Positions 1 to 7,889 of a DNA stretch of 64,000 bases are shown piece after piece. The translations under genes and the position numbers were made by a program. Numbering within the stretch: the first letter of the stretch is position 1; each line of letters begins with the position of its first letter. The DNA is from Mycolicibacterium bacteremicum (lineage in GTDB: Bacteria > Actinomycetota > Actinomycetes > Mycobacteriales > Mycobacteriaceae): assembly GCF_943913955.1 (NCBI RefSeq), contig NZ_CALUAE010000031.1, positions 1 through 64,000 on the forward strand, written 5' to 3'. Below the pieces are notes generated by a model. That model had not been told where the DNA came from. It saw nothing but the letters and a program-made list of their open reading frames with translations, and made no database searches.

Positions 1-148
1 CGTCCTCGTCATCGCACCAGCGCGAGGTGGCCTCGGCGATCAAGGCCAACCGGCGCGCGGCGGCCGCAGCCTCGGCCTGCGTCTCGGCGGTGATCGCGGA
101 CGTCAACGCCTCGTCACTGAGCCCCCGCAATGCCGAACATTCGAACAT
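1..148 (-). CDS. DUF222 / 13E12-type HNH endonuclease family protein, 5' end only
   Basis: The minus strand encodes the first 49 residues, beginning MFECSALRGLSDEALTSAIT and followed by an Ala/Glu-rich stretch ending TSRWCDDE. This is the usual opening of mycobacterial DUF222 (13E12 repeat family) proteins. Members have a helical DUF222 region and often a C-terminal HNH nuclease domain, which here would lie outside the window. The ATG at 146-148 is chosen because the family pattern starts there and a TAGTAT -10 hexamer (complement at 156-161) lies just upstream, consistent with a nearly leaderless message. An SOS-box-like palindrome overlaps the start codon. The role of the family is poorly known. 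A second member opens at 63515. Confidence 0.75.
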   Translation of the reverse strand, partial: MFECSALRGLSDEALTSAITAETQAEAAAAARRLALIAEATSRWCDDED

Positions 149-156
149 GTGTTCTA
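141..156. promoter_or_regulatory. Candidate LexA (SOS) box over the start of the DUF222 gene
   Basis: The bases TCGAACATGTGTTCTA match the mycobacterial SOS consensus TCGAAC-N4-GTTCGA at 11 of 12 fixed positions. The site covers the start codon of the minus-strand DUF222 gene and touches its presumed -10 element, so bound LexA would block transcription. Several M. tuberculosis 13E12 family genes are known LexA targets, which fits. The regulatory role here is inferred. Confidence 0.7.
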
Positions 157-223
157 TACTACTCGCGACCCCGACAAGTCGAACCGAGCAGGAAACTCCT
201 GGTCAACGCTGCGCAGGCCGCAA

Positions 224-1267
224 TCAGAACAGGGTGGGGTGCGCCGGTGCCGTGACTTCGGAGGAAACGGCACCGGCGCGGGCCGGCGGCGGCGGTACCG
301 ACATGGCGACACGCGCCGACCGCCCAGTCAAGCCGTACCGGGCCAGCAACGGGGCCGCCCTGGTACGAAGTTCGTCGCGATAGTCCGGCGGCAGATAGGC
401 GCCGCCTCGGTACAGCCGCCGGTACTCGAAGACATGCTCGGGAAAGCTGCGCTCCAGCCACTGCATGAACCACCCGCGCGTCGACCCCCGCAGATGCAGC
501 CCGAACACCGTCGCGCTGGTCGCGCCGGCCTCGGCGATCTGGCGCAACAACGCATCGAGGTGTTCCACCGAGTCGGTCAGCCGGGGCAGCACCGGGGCGA
601 CCATCACATGGCAGTCGAGCCCGGCGTCCCGAATCGCCGAGATCAGCGAGAGCCGTGCCTGCGGCGACGGTGTGCCGGGCTCGATGACCCGCTGCAGTTC
701 CGGGTCGGCGATCGCCAGCGAGATCGACACGGCGGCCCCGGCGCCGTGGTGTGCCGCGTCGGCGATCAGCGGCAGGTCGCGGCGCAGCAACGTGCCCTTG
801 GTCAGGATCGAGAACGGCGTACCGGACTCGGCCAGCGCGCCCAGGATGCCCGGCATCAGCCGGTAGCGCCCCTCGGCTCGCTGATACGGGTCGGTGTTGG
901 TGCCCAGCGCCACGGTCTCGCGGGTCCACGACCGCCGTCGCAACTCGCGCGAGAGCACCTCGGCCACATTGGTTTTCACCACGATCTCGGAGTCGAAGTC
1001 CGATCCGGGATCGAAATCCAGGTACTCGTGGGTGGGCCGGGCGAAACAATACCGGCAGGCGTGCGAGCAACCGCGGTAACCATTGACGGTGTACTTGAAC
1101 GGGAGCATCGACGCTTCGGGCACCTTGTTCAACGCCGACTTGCACAGAATTTCGTGGAAGGTGATCCCGTCGAACTCCGGCGTGCGCACGCTGCGAACGA
1201 AGCCGAGGCGGGCCAGACCCGGCAGCGCACCGTCGTCGACTCGCACCCCCTGGCCGTCCCATCGCAT
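224..1267 (-). CDS. Radical SAM protein, Rv2578c-like (spore photoproduct lyase-like)
   Basis: A 347-residue protein. The radical SAM cluster motif CX3CX2C is at Cys67, Cys71 and Cys74 in the stretch GYRGCSHACRYCFARP, which would bind a [4Fe-4S] cluster and S-adenosylmethionine. The sequence resembles Rv2578c and the broader SPL-like radical SAM group; the substrate is unknown. The frame stays open upstream to 1603. The ATG at 1265-1267 (MRWDGQGV) is chosen because a perfect SOS box and a TTGACA -35 element lie immediately upstream and would otherwise be inside the gene. SOS control suggests a role in DNA damage repair or tolerance, but that is inference. The Pro/Ala-rich C-terminal tail lies outside the catalytic barrel. 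Confidence 0.85.
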   Translation of the reverse strand: MRWDGQGVRVDDGALPGLARLGFVRSVRTPEFDGITFHEILCKSALNKVPEASMLPFKYTVNGYRGCSHACRYCFARPTHEYLDFDPGSDFDSEIVVKTNVAEVLSRELRRRSWTRETVALGTNTDPYQRAEGRYRLMPGILGALAESGTPFSILTKGTLLRRDLPLIADAAHHGAGAAVSISLAIADPELQRVIEPGTPSPQARLSLISAIRDAGLDCHVMVAPVLPRLTDSVEHLDALLRQIAEAGATSATVFGLHLRGSTRGWFMQWLERSFPEHVFEYRRLYRGGAYLPPDYRDELRTRAAPLLARYGLTGRSARVAMSVPPPPARAGAVSSEVTAPAHPTLF

Positions 1268-1274
1268 GGCTCTA

Positions 1275-1290
1275 TCGAACAATTGTTCGA
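1275..1290. promoter_or_regulatory. Perfect mycobacterial SOS box
   Basis: TCGAACAATTGTTCGA is an exact match to TCGAAC-N4-GTTCGA. It lies 8 bases upstream of the radical SAM start and just downstream of a TTGACA -35 hexamer on the minus strand (complement at 1298-1303), so it sits where the -10 element should be. LexA binding would shut off the promoter. Rv2578c in M. tuberculosis is a known LexA-controlled gene, supporting the assignment. Confidence 0.88.
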
Positions 1291-1376
1291 CCGCCGCTGT
1301 CAAGTCCCGATACGACGAACGACCGCCCCGCCGATGCGGCGGAGCGGTCGTCCCGGAGCCTTGCGGAGCTAGCGAC

Positions 1377-1829
1377 CTACCACTGGGTGCCCTGGCAGGT
1401 GACGCTGTACGGGTTGTCCGCGGCGGCGATGACCTGATCACCGACGGCGATGTCGCAGTGCGCATTGGGCGGGCCCACGCTGCCCTTGGTGGTACTGCTG
1501 ACCTGCAGGATCGCCCACTGCGGGTCAGCGAGAGTCGTCTCGAAGACCCACGGCGCGCCGGGTGAGACGGTGATCGTCTCACGCTTCGCGTAGGCGTACG
1601 CATCGGCGTTGTAGGCGTCCATGCTGGGCGGCTGGGCCGTCAGATAGAACACCTGGAACTGGTAGGGCGCTCCGGTGGCAAGCGTGTAGCGGACCAGCTG
1701 GCCCTCCGGCTCGGCGTTGGCAGTCGCCGGACCGAACGCGAGGGCGGCACCCGCCAGAAGGGCGGCCGCGCCCGCTGCTGCACCGACGTTTGCCCCGATT
1801 TTGCTCGTAGCTTTTCGCATGACCGTCAC
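1377..1829 (-). CDS. Small secreted protein of unknown function
   Basis: A 150-residue protein. Residues 1-39 form a signal peptide: a Lys/Arg-containing start, an Ala/Gly-rich hydrophobic core and the cleavage-type end ATANA. The mature part has two cysteines, in PNAHCDIAV and YSVTCQG, which could form a disulfide. The pattern of strand-rich sequence (VRYTLAT, QFQVFYLT, WVFETTL, WAILQVSS) resembles small exported mycobacterial proteins of the MmpS-accessory type, but I cannot place it firmly. By position it may correspond to Rv2576c. The start may be the GTG at 1829 or the ATG at 1820. It shares the strand of the radical SAM gene but has its own intergenic space. Confidence 0.65.
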   Translation of the reverse strand: MTVMRKATSKIGANVGAAAGAAALLAGAALAFGPATANAEPEGQLVRYTLATGAPYQFQVFYLTAQPPSMDAYNADAYAYAKRETITVSPGAPWVFETTLADPQWAILQVSSTTKGSVGPPNAHCDIAVGDQVIAAADNPYSVTCQGTQW

Positions 1830-2050
1830 ATCGCCGGACGCTACCGGATCGTTACAACCGCCTCGTCAGGCCCGCCCGGCAGGCCCGAGTACCCGGTGAA
1901 TCGTCAGAAAACACGGATTGAGCAACAGGTTAATTTGTTCGTCACATAGAGAAATTTCACAGAAACCTGGTGCCCCTAACGTGCCGATTCGACACCCATA
2001 CGGGTCCGAAAGTTCCGCGCATACAGCAGAACTCGAACGAAAGGCCGTAG
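1830..2050. promoter_or_regulatory. Divergent intergenic region upstream of urtA
   Basis: A 221-base noncoding stretch that is clearly more AT-rich than its surroundings between about 1915 and 1975. It contains pentamers GTCAC (1941-1945), GAAAT (1951-1955) and GAAAC (1962-1966). These resemble the half-sites of actinobacterial GlnR boxes, but their spacing does not match the consensus fully. A purine-rich ribosome-binding stretch (CGAAAGG) precedes the urtA ATG. It probably holds the urt promoter; nitrogen control is only a suggestion. Confidence 0.4.
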
Positions 2051-3313
2051 ATGCCACTTCCTCGTCCGACGTCCAAGCGATCGTTTCTGCTAGCGGGAAG
2101 CGTCGTGGTCACGGCGTCGATGCTGCTCTCCGCGTGTGGCAGCAAGGCCACCGACGAGGGCGGCAGCGCCGCGGCGTCCTGCGTCGACACCTCCGGCGAC
2201 ACCATCAAGGTCGGCTCGCTGAACTCGCTGTCGGGCACCATGGCCATCTCCGAGGTCACCGTCCGTGACGCCATCAAGCTGGCCGTCGACGAGATCAATG
2301 CCGGCGGTGGCGTGCTGGACAAGCAGATCGAACTGGTCGGCGAGGACGGCGCATCCGAGCCGACCGTGTTCGCCGAAAAGGCCCAGAAGCTGATCAACAG
2401 TGACTGTGTGGCAGCGGTCTTCGGCGGCTGGACCTCCTCGAGCCGCAAGGCCATGCTGCCGGTGTTCGAGGACAACAACTCGCTGCTCTACTACCCCGTG
2501 CAGTACGAGGGCCTGGAGTCCTCACCCAACATCTTCTACACCGGTGCCACCACCAACCAGCAGATCGTCCCCGCGCTGGACTACCTCAAGGAAAAGGGCA
2601 CCAAATCCCTGTACCTGGTCGGCAGCGACTACGTCTTCCCGCAGACCGCCAACCGGATCATCAAGGCCTACGCCGAGGCCAACGGCATGGAGATCAAGGG
2701 CGAGGACTACACGCCGTTGGGCTCGACGGACTTCTCGACCATCATCAACAAGGTCCGCACCGCCGACGCCGACGCGGTGTTCAACACCCTCAACGGTGAC
2801 TCGAACGTCGCGTTTTTCCGCGAGTACAAGAACGTCGGGCTCACCCCGCAGGCGATGCCGGTGGTCTCGGTGTCCATCGCCGAGGAAGAGGTCGGTGGCA
2901 TCGGTGTGCAGAACATCACCGACCAGCTGACGGCGTGGAATTACTACCAGACCATCGACACCCCGGTGAACAACGCGTTCGTCGCCGCCTACAAGAAGGC
3001 CTACGGCGAGAACAAGCCCACCTCGGATCCGATGGAGGCCGCCTACGTGTCGGTCTACCTGTGGAAGAACACCGTCGAGAAGGCAGGGTCGTTCGACGTC
3101 AAGGCAATTCAGGACAACGCCGGCGGCGTCAGCTTCGACGCCCCCGAGGGCAAGGTGACCATCGACGGCGAGAACAACCACATCACCAAGACCGCGCGCA
3201 TCGGGGAGATCAAGCCCGACGGCCTCATCTACACGGTCTGGGAGTCACCGGCCCCGATTGAGCCGGACCCGTTCCTGAAGTCCTACCCCTGGGCCGCCGG
3301 GCTGTCCGGCTGA
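2051..3313 (+). CDS. urtA: Urea ABC transporter substrate-binding lipoprotein UrtA
   Basis: A 420-residue periplasmic-binding protein of the branched-chain amino acid/urea type. The signal peptide ends in a lipobox LLSAC with the acylated Cys at residue 29. The mature protein begins its ligand fold at IKVGSLNSLSGTMAISE and contains the UrtA-typical FGGWTSSSRKAMLPVFE, LLYYPVQYEGLE and NTLNGDSNVAFF segments, which set urea binders apart from LivJ. It would capture urea outside the membrane and hand it to UrtBC. First gene of the urtABCDE run. No urease gene is visible in this window. Confidence 0.95.
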   Translation: MPLPRPTSKRSFLLAGSVVVTASMLLSACGSKATDEGGSAAASCVDTSGDTIKVGSLNSLSGTMAISEVTVRDAIKLAVDEINAGGGVLDKQIELVGEDGASEPTVFAEKAQKLINSDCVAAVFGGWTSSSRKAMLPVFEDNNSLLYYPVQYEGLESSPNIFYTGATTNQQIVPALDYLKEKGTKSLYLVGSDYVFPQTANRIIKAYAEANGMEIKGEDYTPLGSTDFSTIINKVRTADADAVFNTLNGDSNVAFFREYKNVGLTPQAMPVVSVSIAEEEVGGIGVQNITDQLTAWNYYQTIDTPVNNAFVAAYKKAYGENKPTSDPMEAAYVSVYLWKNTVEKAGSFDVKAIQDNAGGVSFDAPEGKVTIDGENNHITKTARIGEIKPDGLIYTVWESPAPIEPDPFLKSYPWAAGLSG

Positions 3314-3347
3314 CCGGGGCGAGCGAAGCGACGGGGAATTAGACAGT

Positions 3348-4232
3348 ATGGATGTCCTCATCGGACAGCTGGCAACGGGATTGAGCCTCGGCTCGATCCT
3401 GTTGCTGGCTGCACTCGGCCTGTCCCTCACGTTCGGTCAGATGGGCGTCATCAACATGGCGCACGGCGAATTCATCATGGCCGGCTGCTACACGACGTTC
3501 GTCGTTCAGCAGATCATCTCCAATGCGGGTGCCTCGCTGCTGATCTCACTGATCGTCGGGTTCGTCATCGGCGGCCTGTTCGGTGTGCTGCTGGAGGTCA
3601 CCCTGATCCAGCGGATGTATCACCGCCCGCTGGACACCCTGCTGGTGACCTTCGGTGTGGGACTTGTGTTGCAGCAGTTGGCCCGTGACATCTTCGGCGC
3701 GCCGGCGGTCAACGTCATCGCCCCGTCCTGGCTGTCCGGTGGCTTCGAGATTTTCGGCGCCGTCGTTCCCAAGACCCGCATCTTCATCCTGGTGCTGGCG
3801 GTCGCCTGCGTCACCGCGCTGGCCATCGCGCTCAAGGCCAGCCCGATGGGCCGGCGGATCAGGGCGGTGGTGCAGAACCGCGATCTCGCCGAGACGAGCG
3901 GTATCTCGTCGCGCAAGACCGATATCACGACGTTCTTCATCGGGTCCGGTCTGGCCGGTGTCGCCGGGGTGGCGCTGACCCTGATCGGTTCCACCAGCCC
4001 GACCATCGGCCAGGCCTATCTGATCGACGCCTTCCTGGTGGTCGTGGTCGGCGGGCTCGGCCAGATCAAGGGCACCGTCATCGCTGCGTTCGGTATCGGC
4101 TTCCTGAATTCGGTCATCGAGTACAACACCACGGCGTCGCTGGCCAAGGTGATTCTGTTCGTGATCATCGTGATCTTCCTGCAGGCTCGCCCGCAGGGCC
4201 TGTTCACCGTCCGGACAAGGAGTCTGGTGTGA
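3348..4232 (+). CDS. urtB: Urea ABC transporter permease UrtB
   Basis: A 294-residue polytopic permease of the LivH type. The opening segments LATGLSLGSILLLAALGLS and GQMGVINMAHGEF are family hallmarks, and a conserved cytoplasmic loop (RAVVQNRDLAETSGIS) would contact the ATPases. It pairs with UrtC to form the urea channel. The 34-base gap after urtA contains a GC-rich repeat of the CGAGCGAAGCGACGGGG kind but no convincing terminator, so the genes are probably cotranscribed. Its stop overlaps the GTG start of urtC by 4 bases. Confidence 0.94.
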   Translation: MDVLIGQLATGLSLGSILLLAALGLSLTFGQMGVINMAHGEFIMAGCYTTFVVQQIISNAGASLLISLIVGFVIGGLFGVLLEVTLIQRMYHRPLDTLLVTFGVGLVLQQLARDIFGAPAVNVIAPSWLSGGFEIFGAVVPKTRIFILVLAVACVTALAIALKASPMGRRIRAVVQNRDLAETSGISSRKTDITTFFIGSGLAGVAGVALTLIGSTSPTIGQAYLIDAFLVVVVGGLGQIKGTVIAAFGIGFLNSVIEYNTTASLAKVILFVIIVIFLQARPQGLFTVRTRSLV

Positions 4233-5353
4233 AAACGATCCTCGGACGTTGGCAGACCTGGGCCGGTTTCGGCGTCGCCGCGGTGCTGCTGTTCGGTGTG
4301 GCGCCGGCGGCGCTGTCCACCTTCCGGCTCGGACTGCTCGGCCAGTTCCTCTGCTACGCGATCGTCGCGGTGGGCATCGGACTGGCCTGGGGCCGCGGCG
4401 GCATGCTGGTGCTCGGCCAGGGCGTGTTCTTCGGTATCGGCGGCTACATCATGGGCATGCACCTGAAGATCGCCGACGCCCAGATCGCCGGCAACGACGT
4501 GCCCGACTTCATGCAGATCCAGGGCGTGCGCGAACTACCCGGATTCTGGGCGCCGTTCGCCTCGCCACTGGTGACGCTGGTGTCGATCGTGTTGATCCCC
4601 ACCGCGATCGCGGCCCTGCTGGGCCTCGGCGTGTTCAAACGCCGCGTCAAGGGCGCGTACTTCGCGATCCTGTCCCAGGCACTCGCGGCGGCACTGGCCA
4701 TCCTGCTGGTCGGGCAGATGAGCCTCGGCGGGTCCAACGGGCTCAACGGATTCCGGACATTCTTCGGGTTCCGCCTCGCCGACCCGGCGAACAAGCAGAT
4801 GCTGTACTTCATCGCCGCGGGAACCCTGCTGGTGGTCGTCGCGGTGGTGCGTCAGCTGATGCAGAGCCGCTACGGCGAACTGCTGGTGGCGGTGCGCGAC
4901 GGTGAGGAGCGGGTCCGGTTCCTGGGCTACGACCCGGCCAACATCAAGGTCGTCGCCTACACGACGGCGGCGTTGTTCGCCAGCATCGCCGGGGCCCTGT
5001 TCGCACCCATCGTCGGTTTCATCAGCCCGTCGCAGGTCGGCATCCTGCCCTCGATCGCCTTCCTGATCGGGGTGGCCATCGGCGGACGCACCACGCTGCT
5101 GGGCCCGGTGCTGGGGGCCATCGGCGTGGCGTGGGCGCAGACGCTGTTCTCCGAGCAGTACCCGTCCGGGTGGATCTACGGGCAGGGACTGCTGTTCATC
5201 CTGGTCGTCGGATTCTTCCCGGCCGGCCTCGCCGGACTCGCGGTCTTCCTGCGCCGCAAGCGCAAGGGCAAGCCGGATGACGAGCCCGAGCCCGTCCTGG
5301 AGCCCGACCCCGATCCCGAACCGGAACCCGAGAAGGCCGGAGCCAACGCATGA
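4229..5353 (+). CDS. urtC: Urea ABC transporter permease UrtC
   Basis: A 374-residue LivM-type permease. Features include the GRGGMLVLGQGVFFGIGGY segment, the LSQALAAALAILLVGQMSLGGSNG motif typical of UrtC, and the loop AVRDGEERVRFLGYDPANIK for ATPase coupling. The start is GTG, preceded by AAGGAG, and overlaps urtB by 4 bases. The last 30 residues form an unusual acidic tail with repeated Pro/Glu/Asp pairs, likely cytoplasmic and disordered. Its function is unknown. Confidence 0.94.
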   Translation: MKTILGRWQTWAGFGVAAVLLFGVAPAALSTFRLGLLGQFLCYAIVAVGIGLAWGRGGMLVLGQGVFFGIGGYIMGMHLKIADAQIAGNDVPDFMQIQGVRELPGFWAPFASPLVTLVSIVLIPTAIAALLGLGVFKRRVKGAYFAILSQALAAALAILLVGQMSLGGSNGLNGFRTFFGFRLADPANKQMLYFIAAGTLLVVVAVVRQLMQSRYGELLVAVRDGEERVRFLGYDPANIKVVAYTTAALFASIAGALFAPIVGFISPSQVGILPSIAFLIGVAIGGRTTLLGPVLGAIGVAWAQTLFSEQYPSGWIYGQGLLFILVVGFFPAGLAGLAVFLRRKRKGKPDDEPEPVLEPDPDPEPEPEKAGANA

Positions 5354-6180
5354 GCACACTGACCGAGAACCACCCGGAGCCTGCCGCGGGCGGTAACGTC
5401 GGCATGGGCACCCAGTACCTCGAAGTACGCGGTCTCACCGTCGATTTCGACGGGTTCAAGGCCGTCAGCGATGTCGATCTGACGCTGTTCCAGGGCGATT
5501 TGCGCTTCCTGATCGGCCCCAACGGCGCCGGCAAGACCACCGTGATCGACGCGATCACCGGCCTGGTGCCCGCCACCGGATCGGTCAGCAAATCCGGGGT
5601 GGAACTGCTGGGCAAGAAGGTGCACCAGATCGCCCGCAACGGCGTCGGGCGCACCTTCCAGACCGCGACGGTGTTCGAGCAGCTGACCGTGCTGCAGAAC
5701 CTCGACATCGCCGCCGGGGCCGGCCGCTCGGCCTGGACGCTGCTGCGGCGGCGTTCGGGCATCCTGCCGTCGATCGAGGAGGCGCTGGAGACAACGGGTT
5801 TGGCCGCGCTGGCCGACAAGCCCGCCGGGGTGCTGGCGCACGGCCAGAAGCAGTGGCTGGAGATCGGCATGCTGCTGGTGCAGAACGCCGACGTGCTGCT
5901 GCTCGACGAACCGGTCGCCGGGATGAGCCACGAGGAGCGCGAGGAGACCGGAAATCTGTTGCGGCGCATCGGCGGTGAGCGCACCGTCGTGGTCGTCGAA
6001 CACGATATGGACTTCATGCGGGCATTCGCCACCTCGGTGACGGTGCTCGCCCGCGGTCAGGTGATCGCCGAGGGTTCGGTGGCCGAGGTCCAGGCCAACC
6101 CCAAGGTGCAGGAGGTCTACCTCGGTACCGCAGCAGCCGGCACCGAGGGTGTGCCCGACGAACTGAAAGAGGAGGCCTGA
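5350..6180 (+). CDS. urtD: Urea ABC transporter ATPase UrtD
   Basis: A 276-residue ABC ATPase of the LivG type. Walker A is GPNGAGKTT at residues 56-64 and Walker B is VLLLDEPVAGM. The signature region reads AHGQKQWLEIGM, the degenerate form expected of UrtD rather than LSGGQ. The H-loop is VVVEHDMDFMR. It overlaps urtC by 4 bases (ATGA) and abuts urtE. It supplies ATP hydrolysis for urea import as a heterodimer with UrtE. Confidence 0.95.
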   Translation: MSTLTENHPEPAAGGNVGMGTQYLEVRGLTVDFDGFKAVSDVDLTLFQGDLRFLIGPNGAGKTTVIDAITGLVPATGSVSKSGVELLGKKVHQIARNGVGRTFQTATVFEQLTVLQNLDIAAGAGRSAWTLLRRRSGILPSIEEALETTGLAALADKPAGVLAHGQKQWLEIGMLLVQNADVLLLDEPVAGMSHEEREETGNLLRRIGGERTVVVVEHDMDFMRAFATSVTVLARGQVIAEGSVAEVQANPKVQEVYLGTAAAGTEGVPDELKEEA

Positions 6181-6872
6181 TGCTCGAGCTCGTCGACGTC
6201 CGCAGCGGCTACGGTCGCTCGGAGGTCATCCACGGCGTCAGCCTCGAAGTGCCCTCGGACGGGGTCGCCGCGGTGATGGGGCACAACGGTGCGGGCAAGA
6301 CCACGCTGCTGCGCGCCGCGGTGGGTCTGCTGAAATGCAGTGCCGGCACCGTGTTGTTCGACGGCGAGGACATCACCAAGCTGCGGCCCAGCGCCCGCGT
6401 CGCCCGTGGCATCGCCTATGTGCCGCAGGGCCAACAGTCCTTCGGTCAGCTCACCACCGCTGAAAACCTGCAGGTGGTCGCCGACGGCCGGAAGAATGGC
6501 AAGGCACTCATCGATGAGCAGCTCGACCTGTTCCCGGCGCTCAAAGAATTGCTCACCAGGCGCGCCGGTCTGCTCTCTGGCGGCCAGCGTCAGCAGCTCG
6601 CGATCGCGCGCGCCCTCATCACCACCCCCAAGTGCCTGATTCTCGACGAGCCGACCGAGGGCATCCAGCCCTCGGTGGTGCACGAGATCGAGGAAGCCAT
6701 CACCGCGCTGACCCAACGGGGCGATCTGGGGGTGCTGCTCGTCGAACAGCACATCGGGTTCGCACTGGAATCCGCGCAGCGCTACTACATCCTGGAGTCC
6801 GGCCGGGTGACCTCCAGCGGCACCGGCGGCTCGGCGTCGGAGGCCGAAGTACGCGCGGCGATGGCCATCTGA
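6180..6872 (+). CDS. urtE: Urea ABC transporter ATPase UrtE
   Basis: A 230-residue LivF-type ATPase. Walker A is GHNGAGKTT at residues 34-42, the signature is LLSGGQRQQLAIARAL, and Walker B is CLILDEPTEGIQPS followed by LLVEQHIGFA. The EGIQPS continuation is the usual UrtE form. The start codon shares one base with the urtD stop (TGATG), so translation is coupled. This completes a five-gene urea importer in which urtA is separated by 34 bases and the other four genes overlap or share bases. Confidence 0.95.
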   Translation: MLELVDVRSGYGRSEVIHGVSLEVPSDGVAAVMGHNGAGKTTLLRAAVGLLKCSAGTVLFDGEDITKLRPSARVARGIAYVPQGQQSFGQLTTAENLQVVADGRKNGKALIDEQLDLFPALKELLTRRAGLLSGGQRQQLAIARALITTPKCLILDEPTEGIQPSVVHEIEEAITALTQRGDLGVLLVEQHIGFALESAQRYYILESGRVTSSGTGGSASEAEVRAAMAI

Positions 6873-6885
6873 CGGCACCGCCGTC
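6871..6885. terminator. Short hairpin between the converging urtE and dtd genes
   Basis: GACGGC-ACC-GCCGTC forms a perfect 6-base stem with a 3-base loop exactly where the two genes converge. There is no T-run, so it is at most a weak or bidirectional terminator. Confidence 0.35.
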
Positions 6886-6897
6886 GTGGCAATCTGA

Positions 6898-7329
6898 CTA
6901 GAGCTCCAACAGCACCGTCACCGGGCCGTCGTTGACCAGCTCGACCCGCATGTGCGCGCCGAACGTCCCGGTCTGCACGACAGCCCCGAGGCCGCGCAGC
7001 GCGTCGGCGAAGGCATCGACCAGCGGTTCGGCCACCGGCCGCGGGGCGGCGGCATTCCAGGACGGCCGCCGTCCCTTGACGGTGTTGGCGTACAGCGTGA
7101 ACTGACTGACCACCAGGATCGGCGCACCGATATCGGCGGCGGCGGCCTCGTCGTCGAGAATGCGCAGGCGCCAAAGCTTTTCGGCCATCTTGGCGGCCAG
7201 CGCCGCATCATCGGTGTGGGTGATGCCGACCAATGCCAGCAGGCCCTGGCCGGCGGGGCTGATCTCCCCCACCGTCGCGCCGTCCACGGTCACCCGCGCC
7301 GAACTCACCCGTTGCACCAGAACTCGCAT
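6898..7329 (-). CDS. dtd: D-aminoacyl-tRNA deacylase Dtd
   Basis: A 143-residue protein of the usual Dtd length. The two family motifs are present: SQFTLYA near residue 80 and NDGPVTVLLEL at the C-terminus; the Gly-Pro of the second reads the chirality of the substrate. The enzyme hydrolyses D-amino acids wrongly attached to tRNA and so protects translation. It sits alone, convergent with urtE and divergent from the following membrane-protein gene. Confidence 0.93.
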   Translation of the reverse strand: MRVLVQRVSSARVTVDGATVGEISPAGQGLLALVGITHTDDAALAAKMAEKLWRLRILDDEAAAADIGAPILVVSQFTLYANTVKGRRPSWNAAAPRPVAEPLVDAFADALRGLGAVVQTGTFGAHMRVELVNDGPVTVLLEL

Positions 7330-7351
7330 CCCCCGACCCTAGAGTGTGCCC

Positions 7352-7870
7352 ATGATGCGCATCATCGCCGAGCACGGCGGCCTGGTGGTGGCCGAGGACG
7401 GCTGGGACGTCATCGTCATCGACCGCGGCAACGGCGCGGCCGAGATCACCGCCTTCGTCCTGCTGATCGTCACCCTGGTGTTCGGCGGATTCGGCGCGCT
7501 GGTGCTGCTGACGCCGATCGGTGTGCCCCGCATCATCGGCGCCGCACTGCTCGCCGTCGGAGTGGCCACCGGGGCGAGCCTGTACGCGATCCTGCGTAAA
7601 CTCCGCGGCGCGCGTGACGCCCCACTGGACAGCTGCACTCCGGTCGCGGTGTTCGACCGCGAGCAGCGCACCTATCGCGATGTGACCGGACGGCTGACAC
7701 CGCTGGACCGGATCCGTATCCACCGGCAGATGCAGCCGGCGTCGAGCTCACCGAAGCTCGTCGTCACCACCCCGGACGGAACCGATGTGCTCAAGCGCGC
7801 CAACCCGTTCGGCGGCGGGATGGGCGACCTCGACACGGTGCTGAACCACGCGGTGTTCGGCGTACCTTAG
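7352..7870 (+). CDS. Two-helix membrane protein of unknown function
   Basis: A 172-residue protein beginning MRIIAEHGGLVVAEDGWDV. Two adjacent hydrophobic segments lie at about residues 31-55 and 60-80 (ITAFVLLIVTLVFGGFGALVLL and the IIGAALLAVGVATGASL stretch), so both termini face the same side. The soluble C-terminal half is mixed alpha/beta with no motif I recognise. The ATG at 7352 is preferred over upstream GTG codons because TAGAGT (7340-7345) ends exactly 6 bases before it, the pattern of a leaderless mycobacterial start. Confidence 0.6.
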   Translation: MMRIIAEHGGLVVAEDGWDVIVIDRGNGAAEITAFVLLIVTLVFGGFGALVLLTPIGVPRIIGAALLAVGVATGASLYAILRKLRGARDAPLDSCTPVAVFDREQRTYRDVTGRLTPLDRIRIHRQMQPASSSPKLVVTTPDGTDVLKRANPFGGGMGDLDTVLNHAVFGVP

Positions 7871-7889
7871 GAAACTGCTCGCCGGGAAG

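Noticed and set aside
149..1372. Long plus-strand open frame opposite the radical SAM gene
   Set aside because: It is antisense, Arg/Gln/His-rich and without family similarity, the usual by-product of high-GC coding on the other strand. The same holds for long frames opposite relA (12165-14126), thrS (38819-40654), gabT (19940-21478) and the apt/lipoprotein region (15006-16640).
3314..3347. GC-rich repeat CGAGCGAAGCGACGGGG between urtA and urtB as a terminator
   Set aside because: The arms do not form a stable stem and no T-run follows; the gene order argues for one transcript.
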